This document shows, piece by piece, positions 48,043 through 57,191 of a stretch of 64,000 nucleotides of DNA. Position 1 is the stretch's first letter. The number at the start of each line of letters is the position of its first letter. A program made the position numbers and the translations under genes. The notes under the pieces are model-generated. The model searched no databases and was not told the origin of the DNA. It saw only the letters and a list, made by a program, of their open reading frames with translations. This DNA comes from an uncultured Methanobacterium sp. (GTDB lineage Archaea > Methanobacteriota > Methanobacteria > Methanobacteriales > Methanobacteriaceae). The stretch spans positions 744,001 to 808,000 of the forward strand of contig NZ_OY762552.1 in assembly GCF_963666025.1 (NCBI RefSeq). Direction: 5' to 3'.

Positions 48043-48235
48043 TTATTTAGTTGCAGTATTATTCGTGTTAATTGTTATACTATTTACATATGACTTAACA
48101 CACGATTACAAACTCTCTAAAATTAGTAAAATGGAAAATACAAGTCAAAAAAAGAAGGATATTATTGCTATCCTTATTTTAGTGATAGGTGTAATTGTGG
48201 GACTACTGATTGGAATATACATATATAAAATTTAA
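48032..48235 (+). CDS. Small hydrophobic protein, possibly 3' half of the preceding gene
   Basis: 67 residues from a GTG overlapping the previous frame by 11 bases, with two membrane helices (YLVAVLFVLIVILFTYDL and IIAILILVIGVIVGLLIGIYIY). No good ribosome-binding site, which favours the split-gene reading. Confidence 0.45.
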   Translation: MFFSYLVAVLFVLIVILFTYDLTHDYKLSKISKMENTSQKKKDIIAILILVIGVIVGLLIGIYIYKI

Positions 48236-48907
48236 AACTATTTCAAATACTTCAGGACTCATAATACATTTAAATGAAACTTAACCCATTCATAACTTTT
48301 TATTTTCTACAAAAAATTCTCTAGTTTTTACTCAGGCTAATACTATTCTCCAGGTAGGATTTTTAGAAAGAAACTGAAATGTATTGCTAAGCATTGTGCT
48401 TTATATTGGTCTAATTCAGTTCCATAAATGGGAATTAAATAGTGAAATTTGACTAATAGATATGGATATAATTTTAGATATTAATCTAAAAATCGTAGCA
48501 TTGATTAAACATATTTTATACTATTATAGTGTTTAATTATATACTATCATTAATTGAACTTGAGAATTAAGATGGGAAATAAGTAGAAGCGGGGGTGATG
48601 ATCTAAATTTTTGTGGATGAAAATATCTAAATAGAAAAATATTGTCGGTGTTAAACTCCAAAAGCTCTGTTTGAGTGTATTTGGTAAAATAAATGCCAAA
48701 TGACCCACTATTTTACCCTACTTCAAATAATCGGCAAGGTAATAGCTACTAACAGAGTAATGGCTATAAAATTAATTGATTTTTTTTACAAAGCTTTTGA
48801 GAATAATTATTCAGAATATGCTTAAAAAACCTATTCACCACTCATTTGGGATTTAAAAGGGAAAATATCAAAGGATAAAATCTGTACAGAATAAAGCTTG
48901 TGATACT
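48236..48907. other. 672-base gap without a recognised gene
   Basis: AT-rich. Contains the palindrome at 48472-48491 and a weak GGGGGTGATGAT stretch at about 48592 without a useful frame behind it. No recombinase fragment could be aligned here with confidence. Confidence 0.4.
48472..48491. promoter_or_regulatory. 8-4-8 perfect inverted repeat
   Basis: TTTTAGAT and ATCTAAAA flank ATTA. It lies 415 bases before the alkylsulfatase gene, too far for a simple operator of that gene. Could be an operator of an unseen small transcript or a transcript end. Confidence 0.35.
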
Positions 48908-50803
48908 ATGGACAATTTTACAAAAAATAGTAAGGATGCATCGCAAATAACCAAAAAATTTAATGAAAAACTGAAAGAAAGGCTACCTTTCAATGACGAT
49001 ATTGACTTTAAAGAGGCTCAGAAGGGCCTTATAGAAACTGATGAAACGTTAATCATTAAAGGTGACGATGCAAGTATTCTCTGGGATATGAAGGGCTATG
49101 AATTCCTTAAGGATGAGTGGGAGCCAACTGTTAATCCCAGTTTGTGGAGACAAGCACAGTTAAATTTGTACAGTGGATTATATAAGGTCCAGGATAGGGT
49201 TTATCAAATACGATCTTACGATATAGCAAACATCACCATTATTGAAGGGGATAATGGAATAATAGTCATTGATCCTTTAGTTTCTAATGAAACTGCCCGA
49301 GCAGGAATGGAATTATATTATAAAAATAGAGGAACTAAACCAGTAAAAGCGGTTATTTACACCCATAGTCACGTGGACCATTATGGTGGAGTAAAAGGTG
49401 TCATATCCCAGGAACAGGTAGATAAGGGAGAAGTTCAGGTTATAGCTCCGGAAGGTTTTATGGAGGAAGCTATGAGTGAAAATGTATTTGCAGGAAATGC
49501 AATGCTTAGAAGGGCCAATTACATGTACGGGTTCACCCTGAATAAATCAGCCAGAGGGCAGGTAGATGTAGGCCTGGGAAAAAATGCATCTGTAGGATCT
49601 TCCTCATTGATTGCTCCCACCACAATAATCAGGAAAAGTGGAGAAAAAATAACAGTGGACGGAGTGGATATTGAATTTTTAATGGCCAGTGGAACCGAAG
49701 CCCCGGCAGAATTCATGATGTACTACCCACAGTTTAAATTATTCAACGCAGCAGAAGTTGTGACTCATCACATTCACAATATCCTTACTTTAAGAGGTGC
49801 CAAGGTGAGGGATGCCAAGAAATGGTGGAAAGCAATTGACAGCATACTACTCACCTATGGTGATGAAATAGAAATTCTCATAGCACAGCATCACTGGCCT
49901 AAATGGGGAAATAAAAAAATCATTGACATGCTAAAAAAGGAGAGAAACGCTTACAAGTTTTTACATGACCAATCCTTAAGATTGGCTAATCAGGGATATA
50001 CACCAATTGAGATAGCAGAAGAAATGAAACTCCCCCAAACTTTAGAGAATGAATGGTACTTAAGAGATTATTACGGTAGTTTCAACCACAATTCCAAGGC
50101 CATATACCAGTTCTATTTAGGCTGGTACGATGGAAATCCAGCAAACCTGTACGCTCTACCACCGGAAGAAGCTGCTAAAAGATATGTGGAATTCATGGGT
50201 GGAGCTGGTGAAGTTCTAAAGAAAGCTAAAAAATCCTTTGATGAAGGGGATTACCGTTGGGTGGCTGAGGTATGCAAACACCTGGTATTTGCCGATCCCA
50301 GCAACAAAAATGCCAGATATTTAGAAGCAGATGCACTGGAACAGTTAGGATACCAGACCGAAAGTGGAACATGGCGAAATAATTTCCTGGTAGGCGCCGC
50401 TGAATTAAGGGGAAACAAAGTTCCTACATCGGTAGATATAACAGATGCACTCTTAAATATGCCCACAGAATTATTATTCGAATTCATGGGACTTTTAATT
50501 GATAAAAAGTTAGCAGAAGGAAAAGAAATTAAAATAAACCTGGATTTAACCGACAGAAACCAAAAATGCAACCTGGCTTTGGAAGATTCTGTTTTAATAC
50601 CCCGGATGAACTACCAGGATACATCACCCCACATTGAACTAACGATTGATATTCCAACATTTATAGCCCTATTGCTTGGTGAAACCAGTTATGATGAAAT
50701 TACAGGTGATGAATTGAAATTTAAAGGAAATCCTGAAGATTTAAAAGAATTTTTAGGTATCATGTCAGGTTTTGATTATGGTTTTAACATGGTGATACCC
50801 TGA
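48908..50803 (+). CDS. Alkylsulfatase, metallo-beta-lactamase type (SdsA1-like)
   Basis: 631 residues. Hydrolyses alkyl sulfate esters to alcohol and sulfate. The metal motif THSHVDHYGG is at about 152-161, later ligands lie around AEVVTHHIHNIL and IAQHHWPKWG, then come the helical dimerisation domain and a C-terminal SCP2-like domain (from about residue 510). No signal peptide, unlike the secreted Pseudomonas enzyme. GTGAT precedes the ATG. Unexpected in a methanogen and located in the island, so likely acquired. Confidence 0.88.
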   Translation: MDNFTKNSKDASQITKKFNEKLKERLPFNDDIDFKEAQKGLIETDETLIIKGDDASILWDMKGYEFLKDEWEPTVNPSLWRQAQLNLYSGLYKVQDRVYQIRSYDIANITIIEGDNGIIVIDPLVSNETARAGMELYYKNRGTKPVKAVIYTHSHVDHYGGVKGVISQEQVDKGEVQVIAPEGFMEEAMSENVFAGNAMLRRANYMYGFTLNKSARGQVDVGLGKNASVGSSSLIAPTTIIRKSGEKITVDGVDIEFLMASGTEAPAEFMMYYPQFKLFNAAEVVTHHIHNILTLRGAKVRDAKKWWKAIDSILLTYGDEIEILIAQHHWPKWGNKKIIDMLKKERNAYKFLHDQSLRLANQGYTPIEIAEEMKLPQTLENEWYLRDYYGSFNHNSKAIYQFYLGWYDGNPANLYALPPEEAAKRYVEFMGGAGEVLKKAKKSFDEGDYRWVAEVCKHLVFADPSNKNARYLEADALEQLGYQTESGTWRNNFLVGAAELRGNKVPTSVDITDALLNMPTELLFEFMGLLIDKKLAEGKEIKINLDLTDRNQKCNLALEDSVLIPRMNYQDTSPHIELTIDIPTFIALLLGETSYDEITGDELKFKGNPEDLKEFLGIMSGFDYGFNMVIP

Positions 50804-51128
50804 GTCAAAGTTGATAAATGGTAAACAACAATTTAATAATAGGGGGTATGATTTTTATTATACCCCGCAGGGATACCAATTGAAGAAAAATATCAGAGAA
50901 ACTGTAAATCCTTATTTCAAAATTAATAACAACGTTTTATACCCTGTACTGGAGAAAAAACAAAAAATTGGTAAAAATCTGTCTCATATTGCCTTGGCTG
51001 TTTAGAACAGAGGATAAGTGAGATTAAAAATTTTATAGAGTTTTTAGAGAAGTTAATGGAGTTAAATTGACATTTTGTTATTTTTTTATAATCAATTCTT
51101 GATTAAAAAAGAATACTAGGAAGATACT
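50804..51128. other. Gap between alkylsulfatase and ABC genes
   Basis: 325 bases. A 64-codon frame from a TTG at 50811 exists but has no ribosome-binding site or recognisable product. A T-rich stretch at 51074-51090 could end the alkylsulfatase transcript. Confidence 0.35.
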
Positions 51129-52073
51129 ATGGTGGATGAATTTATAATCGAAGCGAACAATCTCTTTAAATCTTTTGGAGATTTTGTAGCAGTAGATAAT
51201 TTAAATTTAAAAATAAAAAAAGGTGAAGTATTTGGATTTTTAGGTCCTAATGGTGCTGGAAAAACCACCTCCATCAAGATGATGGTGGGTTTACTTCGCC
51301 CCACTGGTGGGGAAATATTGATTGATGGTAAAGACATTGCCCATGCAGATAGACTTAAAATTGGAATATGTCCTCAGGATATAGTTTTATGGGAAAGCCT
51401 TACATGTAAAGAGAGTTTGAAGTTCATGGGCCAAATGTACGAAGTTCCAGAGGACATATTGAAAACTAGAGTAGAAAGCCTATTAGAAAACCTAATACTA
51501 ACAGATAAAGCAAACACGCTCGTTTCTAACTTATCAGGAGGCATGAAACGCAGATTAAATCTAGCTATGGCATTAATACACTCTCCAGAGATAGTAGTTC
51601 TGGATGAACCTTCAGAGGGACTTGATCCTCAATCAAGAAGGGTTCTATGGAATTTCATCCGCTCATTGAGGGATAATGAAGGAAAAACAGTTATTTTAAC
51701 CACACATTTAATGGATGAAGCAGACGGACTTTCAGATCGCATTGCCATAATTGATCATGGAAAACTGTTACGACTGGATACTCCTAAAAATCTTAAAAAA
51801 GAGTTTGGTGAAGGAGATATAGTGGAGATAAACTTGGCTGATTCTAAAATGAATCAGGAAGTGATTTTTAGACTTAAAACCATAGAAAATATTGATTCAG
51901 TTACTGAAGTTGATGGTAAAATAAATATAAAGACTTTAAATGCAGTTGGGAAACTTCCAGAGATAATGAATAAAGTTCAGGACATGAATAATGAGATTGC
52001 TGATTTATCACTGCACCCCAATACATTGGAGGATGTTTTCATTGAGTTAACTGGAACCAGTTTGAGGGAGTAA
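51129..52073 (+). CDS. ABC-2 exporter ATPase
   Basis: 314 residues. Walker A GPNGAGKTTS, signature LSGGMKRRLNLAMAL, Walker B VVLDEP with SEGLDP, and H loop LTTHLMDEA. The C-terminal extension (NTLEDVFIELTGTSLRE) is like that of drug or polysaccharide exporters. Second exporter of this type in the window; one base separates it from its permease. Confidence 0.92.
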   Translation: MVDEFIIEANNLFKSFGDFVAVDNLNLKIKKGEVFGFLGPNGAGKTTSIKMMVGLLRPTGGEILIDGKDIAHADRLKIGICPQDIVLWESLTCKESLKFMGQMYEVPEDILKTRVESLLENLILTDKANTLVSNLSGGMKRRLNLAMALIHSPEIVVLDEPSEGLDPQSRRVLWNFIRSLRDNEGKTVILTTHLMDEADGLSDRIAIIDHGKLLRLDTPKNLKKEFGEGDIVEINLADSKMNQEVIFRLKTIENIDSVTEVDGKINIKTLNAVGKLPEIMNKVQDMNNEIADLSLHPNTLEDVFIELTGTSLRE

Positions 52074-52074
52074 C

Positions 52075-53349
52075 ATGAAATTCATCAGTGTAGCCATTAA
52101 AGATTTTAAAGAACTTATAAGAGACCGCAGAGGTCTTTTCATGATATTACTCTTTCCCATGTTTTTCATGATTATTTTTGGAATTGCCTTTGGGGGTATG
52201 GGTACAAGTAATGAAACTCATAATCTGGCAGTTGTTAACCTTGATGAAGGTGCAAAGATGCCATTAACCAATGAAGATGTTAATTTTGGGGATAATCTGA
52301 CTGAAATTTTCCGTGATTCTGAATATGGAGATAGTGATGTTAAGTTATTTAACGTTATAAATACTTCAGAATCTTCTGCAAATAAGCTTATACAGCTTAA
52401 AGAAGCTGATGCAATGATTATAATTCCCAAAAATTTTTCACAAACTACTGTGGATAAAATGGAGGATTCAATCACTGCGCAAACAACAGGAACAACATCA
52501 TCTAATAATAATTCAAATAACGACACCATTAAATTAATTATTAGCGGAGATTCATCCAGCATGGGCTTTGCAGTTTCTCAAGTAGTATTGATTAAAATAA
52601 TAGGGGAGTATCAGGATAATCTGGTGGCCAATATCCAAAGCCAGCCATCAGGATCTTCGGCTAAACCTCTAAAATTGTTTGAAGGAGATGTGGAATCAGT
52701 CTCTGGGACGGAATCTTTTTCCCAGTTTGACTTCCTGGCTCCAGGAATGATGCTGTTTGCCATTTTACTTCTGGCCACTACAGTGGCAGCCAGTTTAACC
52801 AAGGAAGTGGAAAAAGGTACTTTAGCTCGTTTAAGAATATCTAAAATGCGATCATTTGACATGTTATTTGGTGCACTAATTCCATGGTCAATAGTGGCAG
52901 CTATTCAGGTTTTAATTCTACTTACAGTTGCTTTGATAATGGGTTTCAACTGGCAAGGAGGTTTAAACTCCATTGTGCTGGCCATGTTTATAGGAGTCAT
53001 TGGAGGAATTGGTTCGATTGCATTAGGAATGATAATTGCCTCTTTTGCAAAAAATGATACTCAAGCATTTAATTTAGGTATAATGGTTGTGGTACCTACC
53101 AGCTTCGTGGTTGGAGCATTTTTCCCACTCCCACAAGTAGTGGTAGGTGAAATAATGGGCAGATCTTTCCAGATATATGATATACTTCCCTGGACTCATA
53201 TTTTAAATGCATTGAAATCCGTTTTGATATATGGAAATGGATTGAGTGCCATTACTTATGACCTGGTCTGGAGTGCCGTCCTCACCGCCATACTATTTAT
53301 CATAGGCATGGGATTGTTTTCCAGATTCAGATTAAGTGTTGAAAATTAA
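52075..53349 (+). CDS. ABC-2 exporter permease
   Basis: 424 residues. N-terminal helix (GLFMILLFPMFFMIIFGIAFGG), an external domain of about 190 residues with a Ser/Asn-rich low-complexity stretch (TTGTTSSNNNSNND), then five to six helices. LARLRISKMRSFDMLFG and FVVGAFFPLPQVV are family signatures. Pairs with the ATPase at 51129; substrate unknown. Confidence 0.9.
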   Translation: MKFISVAIKDFKELIRDRRGLFMILLFPMFFMIIFGIAFGGMGTSNETHNLAVVNLDEGAKMPLTNEDVNFGDNLTEIFRDSEYGDSDVKLFNVINTSESSANKLIQLKEADAMIIIPKNFSQTTVDKMEDSITAQTTGTTSSNNNSNNDTIKLIISGDSSSMGFAVSQVVLIKIIGEYQDNLVANIQSQPSGSSAKPLKLFEGDVESVSGTESFSQFDFLAPGMMLFAILLLATTVAASLTKEVEKGTLARLRISKMRSFDMLFGALIPWSIVAAIQVLILLTVALIMGFNWQGGLNSIVLAMFIGVIGGIGSIALGMIIASFAKNDTQAFNLGIMVVVPTSFVVGAFFPLPQVVVGEIMGRSFQIYDILPWTHILNALKSVLIYGNGLSAITYDLVWSAVLTAILFIIGMGLFSRFRLSVEN

Positions 53350-53424
53350 TCAGTACCCCAATCAGCTAATCAATAATCAAATAATGGCATCTGACACCCA
53401 TACACTTAGAAAAGTTACCTAATA

Positions 53425-53547
53425 CACATGTTATAAGTTCACAAGTTAATTTATCCCTTGATGAAATAAGGGAACTGTATGATTCATGTATAGAAATGAA
53501 GAGAGAAATATAAGAATTTAAGAGTGAAGCTGGAGGGTTATTTTTTG
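53425..53547 (+). repeat. Decayed recombinase-tail fragment, copy D
   Basis: One frame reads SSQVNLSLDEIRELYDSCIEMKREI, a stop, then EFKSEAGG. This is the cleanest version of the SPVNFSLDEIREL segment. It abuts the stop codon of the minus-strand membrane gene at 53548. Confidence 0.75.
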
Positions 53548-54282
53548 CTATTTAGTAGCTCTTATTGCAATGTAGCTACCTAAGGTAGGGGCTAGAATAT
53601 ACCCTAAAGTTACAATTAGAGTGATAAGTGGACCGGATAAGTTAAGAGGATGACCTATCAGTATGAAGTATACATTTCCCATAATTGAAATGAATATTAT
53701 TCCGAATCCTACGAATATTCCATTTACTAATTGTTTTTCTTTCCCAATGTATGTGGCTAAAAATCCCTCAATTATTAAAATTGCAATCATTTCAGTTTTA
53801 TATATCAAACCTGCATTGGTGTAGGTTGAAAGGATAATGTGGTAAGTTATTAGGGCTATAATTAAATAAATAACAAACGTGATAATGATTCCAGCAATAA
53901 TAGAAACGAGATTGAATCTTTTATCCAAATATTTAGTTTTAAAAGATTTTCTGTAATTTTTATCTATCATCAGTCCGATGATACCACCAATTAATGCAAG
54001 TACCATTATCGAGACCCCATAAAAAATAGTAATAGTAACATCTGCAGAGGCAGCAAGAGCCATTAAGGCTATTATTAACGTTATAACTATCCCTTCATAA
54101 AGGGCATATTGTATTTTTCTTTCTCGGGCAAAAAATACTGCTATAAAACCTCCAATCACGTAGGTTAAGATCCCTATGAATAGATCAACCAAACCAAACT
54201 GATACAATGATTGAGTAAGTAAATGCAAAGAAAAACTAGCAATAACACCTAAAATTATTGAAATAACCGGATGAACTCTCAT
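53548..54282 (-). CDS. Hypothetical multi-pass membrane protein
   Basis: About 244 residues, with seven or eight hydrophobic helices and little soluble sequence; two similar halves are suggested by a central basic loop (DKNYRKSFKTKYLDKRF). It resembles in style the duplicated small membrane proteins common in Methanobacteriales. A remnant of a relative's 3' end is seen at 59080. ATG 54282 is chosen over TTG 54297; support is weak. Confidence 0.6.
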   Translation of the reverse strand: MRVHPVISIILGVIASFSLHLLTQSLYQFGLVDLFIGILTYVIGGFIAVFFARERKIQYALYEGIVITLIIALMALAASADVTITIFYGVSIMVLALIGGIIGLMIDKNYRKSFKTKYLDKRFNLVSIIAGIIITFVIYLIIALITYHIILSTYTNAGLIYKTEMIAILIIEGFLATYIGKEKQLVNGIFVGFGIIFISIMGNVYFILIGHPLNLSGPLITLIVTLGYILAPTLGSYIAIRATK

Positions 54283-54307
54283 AGAATGTACCCACAAATA
54301 GTGGGAT

Positions 54308-54400
54308 AAAAGTTCTATTTATTACTTTCTATTCATATTTTCATCAATAGGTAATTAAAAGGAGATTGTTCAGGATGCATACTTCCTAGCCGACCTATTT
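54308..54400 (+). repeat. Decayed recombinase-tail fragment, copy F
   Basis: The first 45 bases (54308-54352) closely match 47246-47290 of copy B. About 170 bases present in B are missing, and VQDAYFLADLFQNN follows (about 54368-54410), matching VPDAYVLA of copy B. Confidence 0.65.
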
Positions 54401-54467
54401 CAAAACAATTTGATATATTAAATATTAAGTTGAATAGGATAATAGATTAGATGGCGGGGGAGATGTT

Positions 54468-55886
54468 TTGGATGTTAACGGGAATAGGCGTTTAGTAAAC
54501 CTTACTATAATCTCAGGTATGTTTTTATGGTCTTTCAGTGCGGGGATGGTTAACCTATCCCTACCAACCATTGCCCAATACTTTGATATTGGTTCAGCCA
54601 CGGTATCCTGGGTGATAGTCTGCCATTTTATTACTTTAGTGGGATTAATCTTATTCTTTGGACGTTTAGCATATTATGTGGGCCTTAAAACCATTTTCAT
54701 GTGGGGAGTATTCATATTCGTCCTTGCTTCCTTCTTTTGCGGCATATCCTCTAAAATTGAACATATTCTTATATTAAGAGCAATTCAGGGCATTGGTTCA
54801 GCTATGCTTCTTTCAGTTACCCCTGCTATCCTATCAAAGATATCTTCCTCAAAAAGTAGAGGTAAGGCTTTTGGTTACATATCCCTGGCCACTACCCTGG
54901 GTTTATCAATAGGGTACTTGATAGGTGGAACAATCCTGGAATACGCTAGCTGGAACTGGATATTCATCGTGAATGTTCCCATAGGAATAATAGTTCTATT
55001 GATGGCCCAAAAATTCATGCCAAAAGAAACAATTGTTCCCCCTAAGGATAAATTAGATAAAAAAGGAGCTATTATTTTATTTTTATTCTTTTTCTCCCTG
55101 ATATTAGCTATTGAACCAATGAGAACTGTAGAATTTCCTATTTTAACCATTTCAGTTGGTTTAACAATAAGTATTATCCTGGGATTAATTTTTATTTTCT
55201 GGGAGCTGCGTCACCCCTATCCATTGATAGATCTTAAACTATTTTTAAACCCTTACCTTACACTCACGGTTTTGATTGCTTTTTTAACCACATTAGTCTT
55301 AACCGGGACCATATTTCTGGTTCCTTTCTATCTGGATATGGTTATGTCTTACAGCACGGAGTTGGCAGGGCTCATTATTTTTATGGCAACTCTGGTAATA
55401 CTGGTGGGTGGACCTTTATCAGGACGGCTCTCTGATAAATTTGGTGCTAAAAAAATCAATATTTTGGGTGTTTTTATACTGTTGATTGCTCTTGTATTTT
55501 TCACCTTTTTCGATCAAACAGTAGGTTTAACCTTTATTTTAATTGTACTTGCTCTCAGGGCTTTATCTGATGGAGTTTCTAATCCTGCTAACAGTAAACT
55601 GGTGATAAGTTACAGCCCTCCTGGGATGGAATATACTGTATCCAGCTTATTAAATGCCGCCCGCTATCTGGGGGTGGTAACGGGAGTTGTTGTCTTTGAA
55701 GCAGTTTTCAACAAAACCATCAGCCAATATGGTCAAGCCCTAACAGCTCATGGATCAATAGAGAAAACATTACCCGTAGGTGCTTTGGTTGATGGATTCC
55801 ATACAGCATTCTTCATTGGAGTTATTTTAACTGTAGTTATACTTATTCTAACCCTTTTAGGCAGTGCTGCCCCTGATGAGAATTGA
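54468..55886 (+). CDS. MFS transporter, DHA2 (EmrB/QacA) type
   Basis: 472 residues and about 14 membrane helices. Proton-driven efflux of drugs or small organics. Motif A variant GRLAYYVGLKTIF, motif C-like GYLIGGTILEYASWNWIFIVNVPIG, and a late GRLSDKFGAKKI. TTG start following GGGGGAGATG. Substrate unknown; a second DHA2 pump lies at 57192. Confidence 0.88.
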   Translation: MDVNGNRRLVNLTIISGMFLWSFSAGMVNLSLPTIAQYFDIGSATVSWVIVCHFITLVGLILFFGRLAYYVGLKTIFMWGVFIFVLASFFCGISSKIEHILILRAIQGIGSAMLLSVTPAILSKISSSKSRGKAFGYISLATTLGLSIGYLIGGTILEYASWNWIFIVNVPIGIIVLLMAQKFMPKETIVPPKDKLDKKGAIILFLFFFSLILAIEPMRTVEFPILTISVGLTISIILGLIFIFWELRHPYPLIDLKLFLNPYLTLTVLIAFLTTLVLTGTIFLVPFYLDMVMSYSTELAGLIIFMATLVILVGGPLSGRLSDKFGAKKINILGVFILLIALVFFTFFDQTVGLTFILIVLALRALSDGVSNPANSKLVISYSPPGMEYTVSSLLNAARYLGVVTGVVVFEAVFNKTISQYGQALTAHGSIEKTLPVGALVDGFHTAFFIGVILTVVILILTLLGSAAPDEN

Positions 55887-55929
55887 TTAATAAAAATGTA
55901 TCCTCATGATATTTTCTCAAAAAAATTTG

Positions 55930-56829
55930 TTAAGATGGCCCGAAAGTACTTAGAACCGCACCAACATGAATTATATTTGATAAAATAAACACAAGAATAA
56001 TTCCAACAATTGCTATTAGTGCATATGCCAATTTGTTATTGGTCTTTTTTCTGATTGCTACTGCGATTATTCCACTGATTAAGCCAATGAACAAAAAGAG
56101 TATGAAACCTGAAACTGCTCCTCCAATATATAAATAATAGGTGATGGATCTTAATGATACGTGTAAATTAGCTATTTGAATATTTGCTTGATTTAATAAG
56201 AAAACGACCAGTGGGATGGATGTAAGTCCCGCTATGCTTGTTGGTACTCCTCCGTACAAAATTCCATTAGTATAACTCAATTCCACAAGATAAACCGCAA
56301 CGAATCCACCGATTACCGGTGCTATTAAACCCATTTTTGGTAAATACAATCCAGTAAATAAAGCTATTAGAAATGAAACCCCAAATCCAACAATAACTGC
56401 CTTCCAATTTAACTTCATTTTTTCCCCACCAACTTTTCCCCTGTTAAATTTGTAACCTTTTATTTCTGCACCAATGCCTCCAAAAATAGAGCCCACAATG
56501 GAACACACGATTAATGTAATAATTAGTGCATACATCTCAGCGATAATAACTGCGCTTGATGAAGCCTCAGGGGGAAAAATTAAACCATATATTATTGAAA
56601 CTACCCATAATATTATGGCAGTGATAATTCCCATCAATATTCCATGTTTTGCTCCCTCCACATAAGTTCCTCCGACCATATAACCGGTTAATAGAGCACC
56701 GATTATGAATCCAACATATATTCCATAAGAATAAATCGGGGATAACATCAATAAAAACGAAGACAAAATACCTATCACTATTGCTGTAGCAGAACCTGCC
56801 ATTACTGCTTTCCAATTAATATTTTCCAT
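55930..56829 (-). CDS. Duplicated membrane protein, DUF5518-like
   Basis: 299 residues. Internal duplication: NWKAVMAGSATAIVIGILSSF (near residue 5) and NWKAVIVGFGVSFLIALFTGL (near residue 140) each begin a four-helix block with a GALLTGYMVGGTYVEGAKHGILMG-type glycine-rich turn. This matches the small DUF5518 membrane proteins abundant in Methanobacteriales, here fused in tandem. Function unknown. Confidence 0.65.
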   Translation of the reverse strand: MENINWKAVMAGSATAIVIGILSSFLLMLSPIYSYGIYVGFIIGALLTGYMVGGTYVEGAKHGILMGIITAIILWVVSIIYGLIFPPEASSSAVIIAEMYALIITLIVCSIVGSIFGGIGAEIKGYKFNRGKVGGEKMKLNWKAVIVGFGVSFLIALFTGLYLPKMGLIAPVIGGFVAVYLVELSYTNGILYGGVPTSIAGLTSIPLVVFLLNQANIQIANLHVSLRSITYYLYIGGAVSGFILFLFIGLISGIIAVAIRKKTNNKLAYALIAIVGIILVFILSNIIHVGAVLSTFGPS

Positions 56830-56984
56830 TTGATTACTACCCCATCATAATTATCAGTTTTAATGTGGAATTGATTGAATAATTAACTTCCAGATAATTA
56901 GCTTACTATGATTATCCTATTTATTAATATTGTAAGTTGATTAAATTTCTTAATAAATTAGGAGGATATACAAAATCTTTCAAT

Positions 56985-57125
56985 TGATGTCCCGGTAAAT
57001 TCCATTATAACTCTTTTTATTCACAGGGTAAGATGCGTGAGATACAAAGCAGAATAACCGGTTATTGGACATGATTTTAAAGATGAAAAATGAATTAAAG
57101 AACTCAAGGGTGCAGCTTTTGAGTT
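56985..57125 (+). repeat. Decayed recombinase-tail fragment, copy E
   Basis: Reads KMREIQSRITG (about 57030-57062) against EIRELQRRIIG of the consensus, then a TTTAAAGATGAAAAATGAAT segment and CTCAAGGGTG. The remaining gap 56830-57191 shows nothing else. Confidence 0.7.
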
Positions 57126-57191
57126 ATGTGAAAATTTTAATTGTTGAGATGATTAATAAGTTTTTTTTAAATTGAATAGAAGAATAAGGGG

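Noticed and set aside
50811..51005. 64-codon frame after the alkylsulfatase
   Set aside because: TTG start with no ribosome-binding site and no recognisable features; left as gap content.
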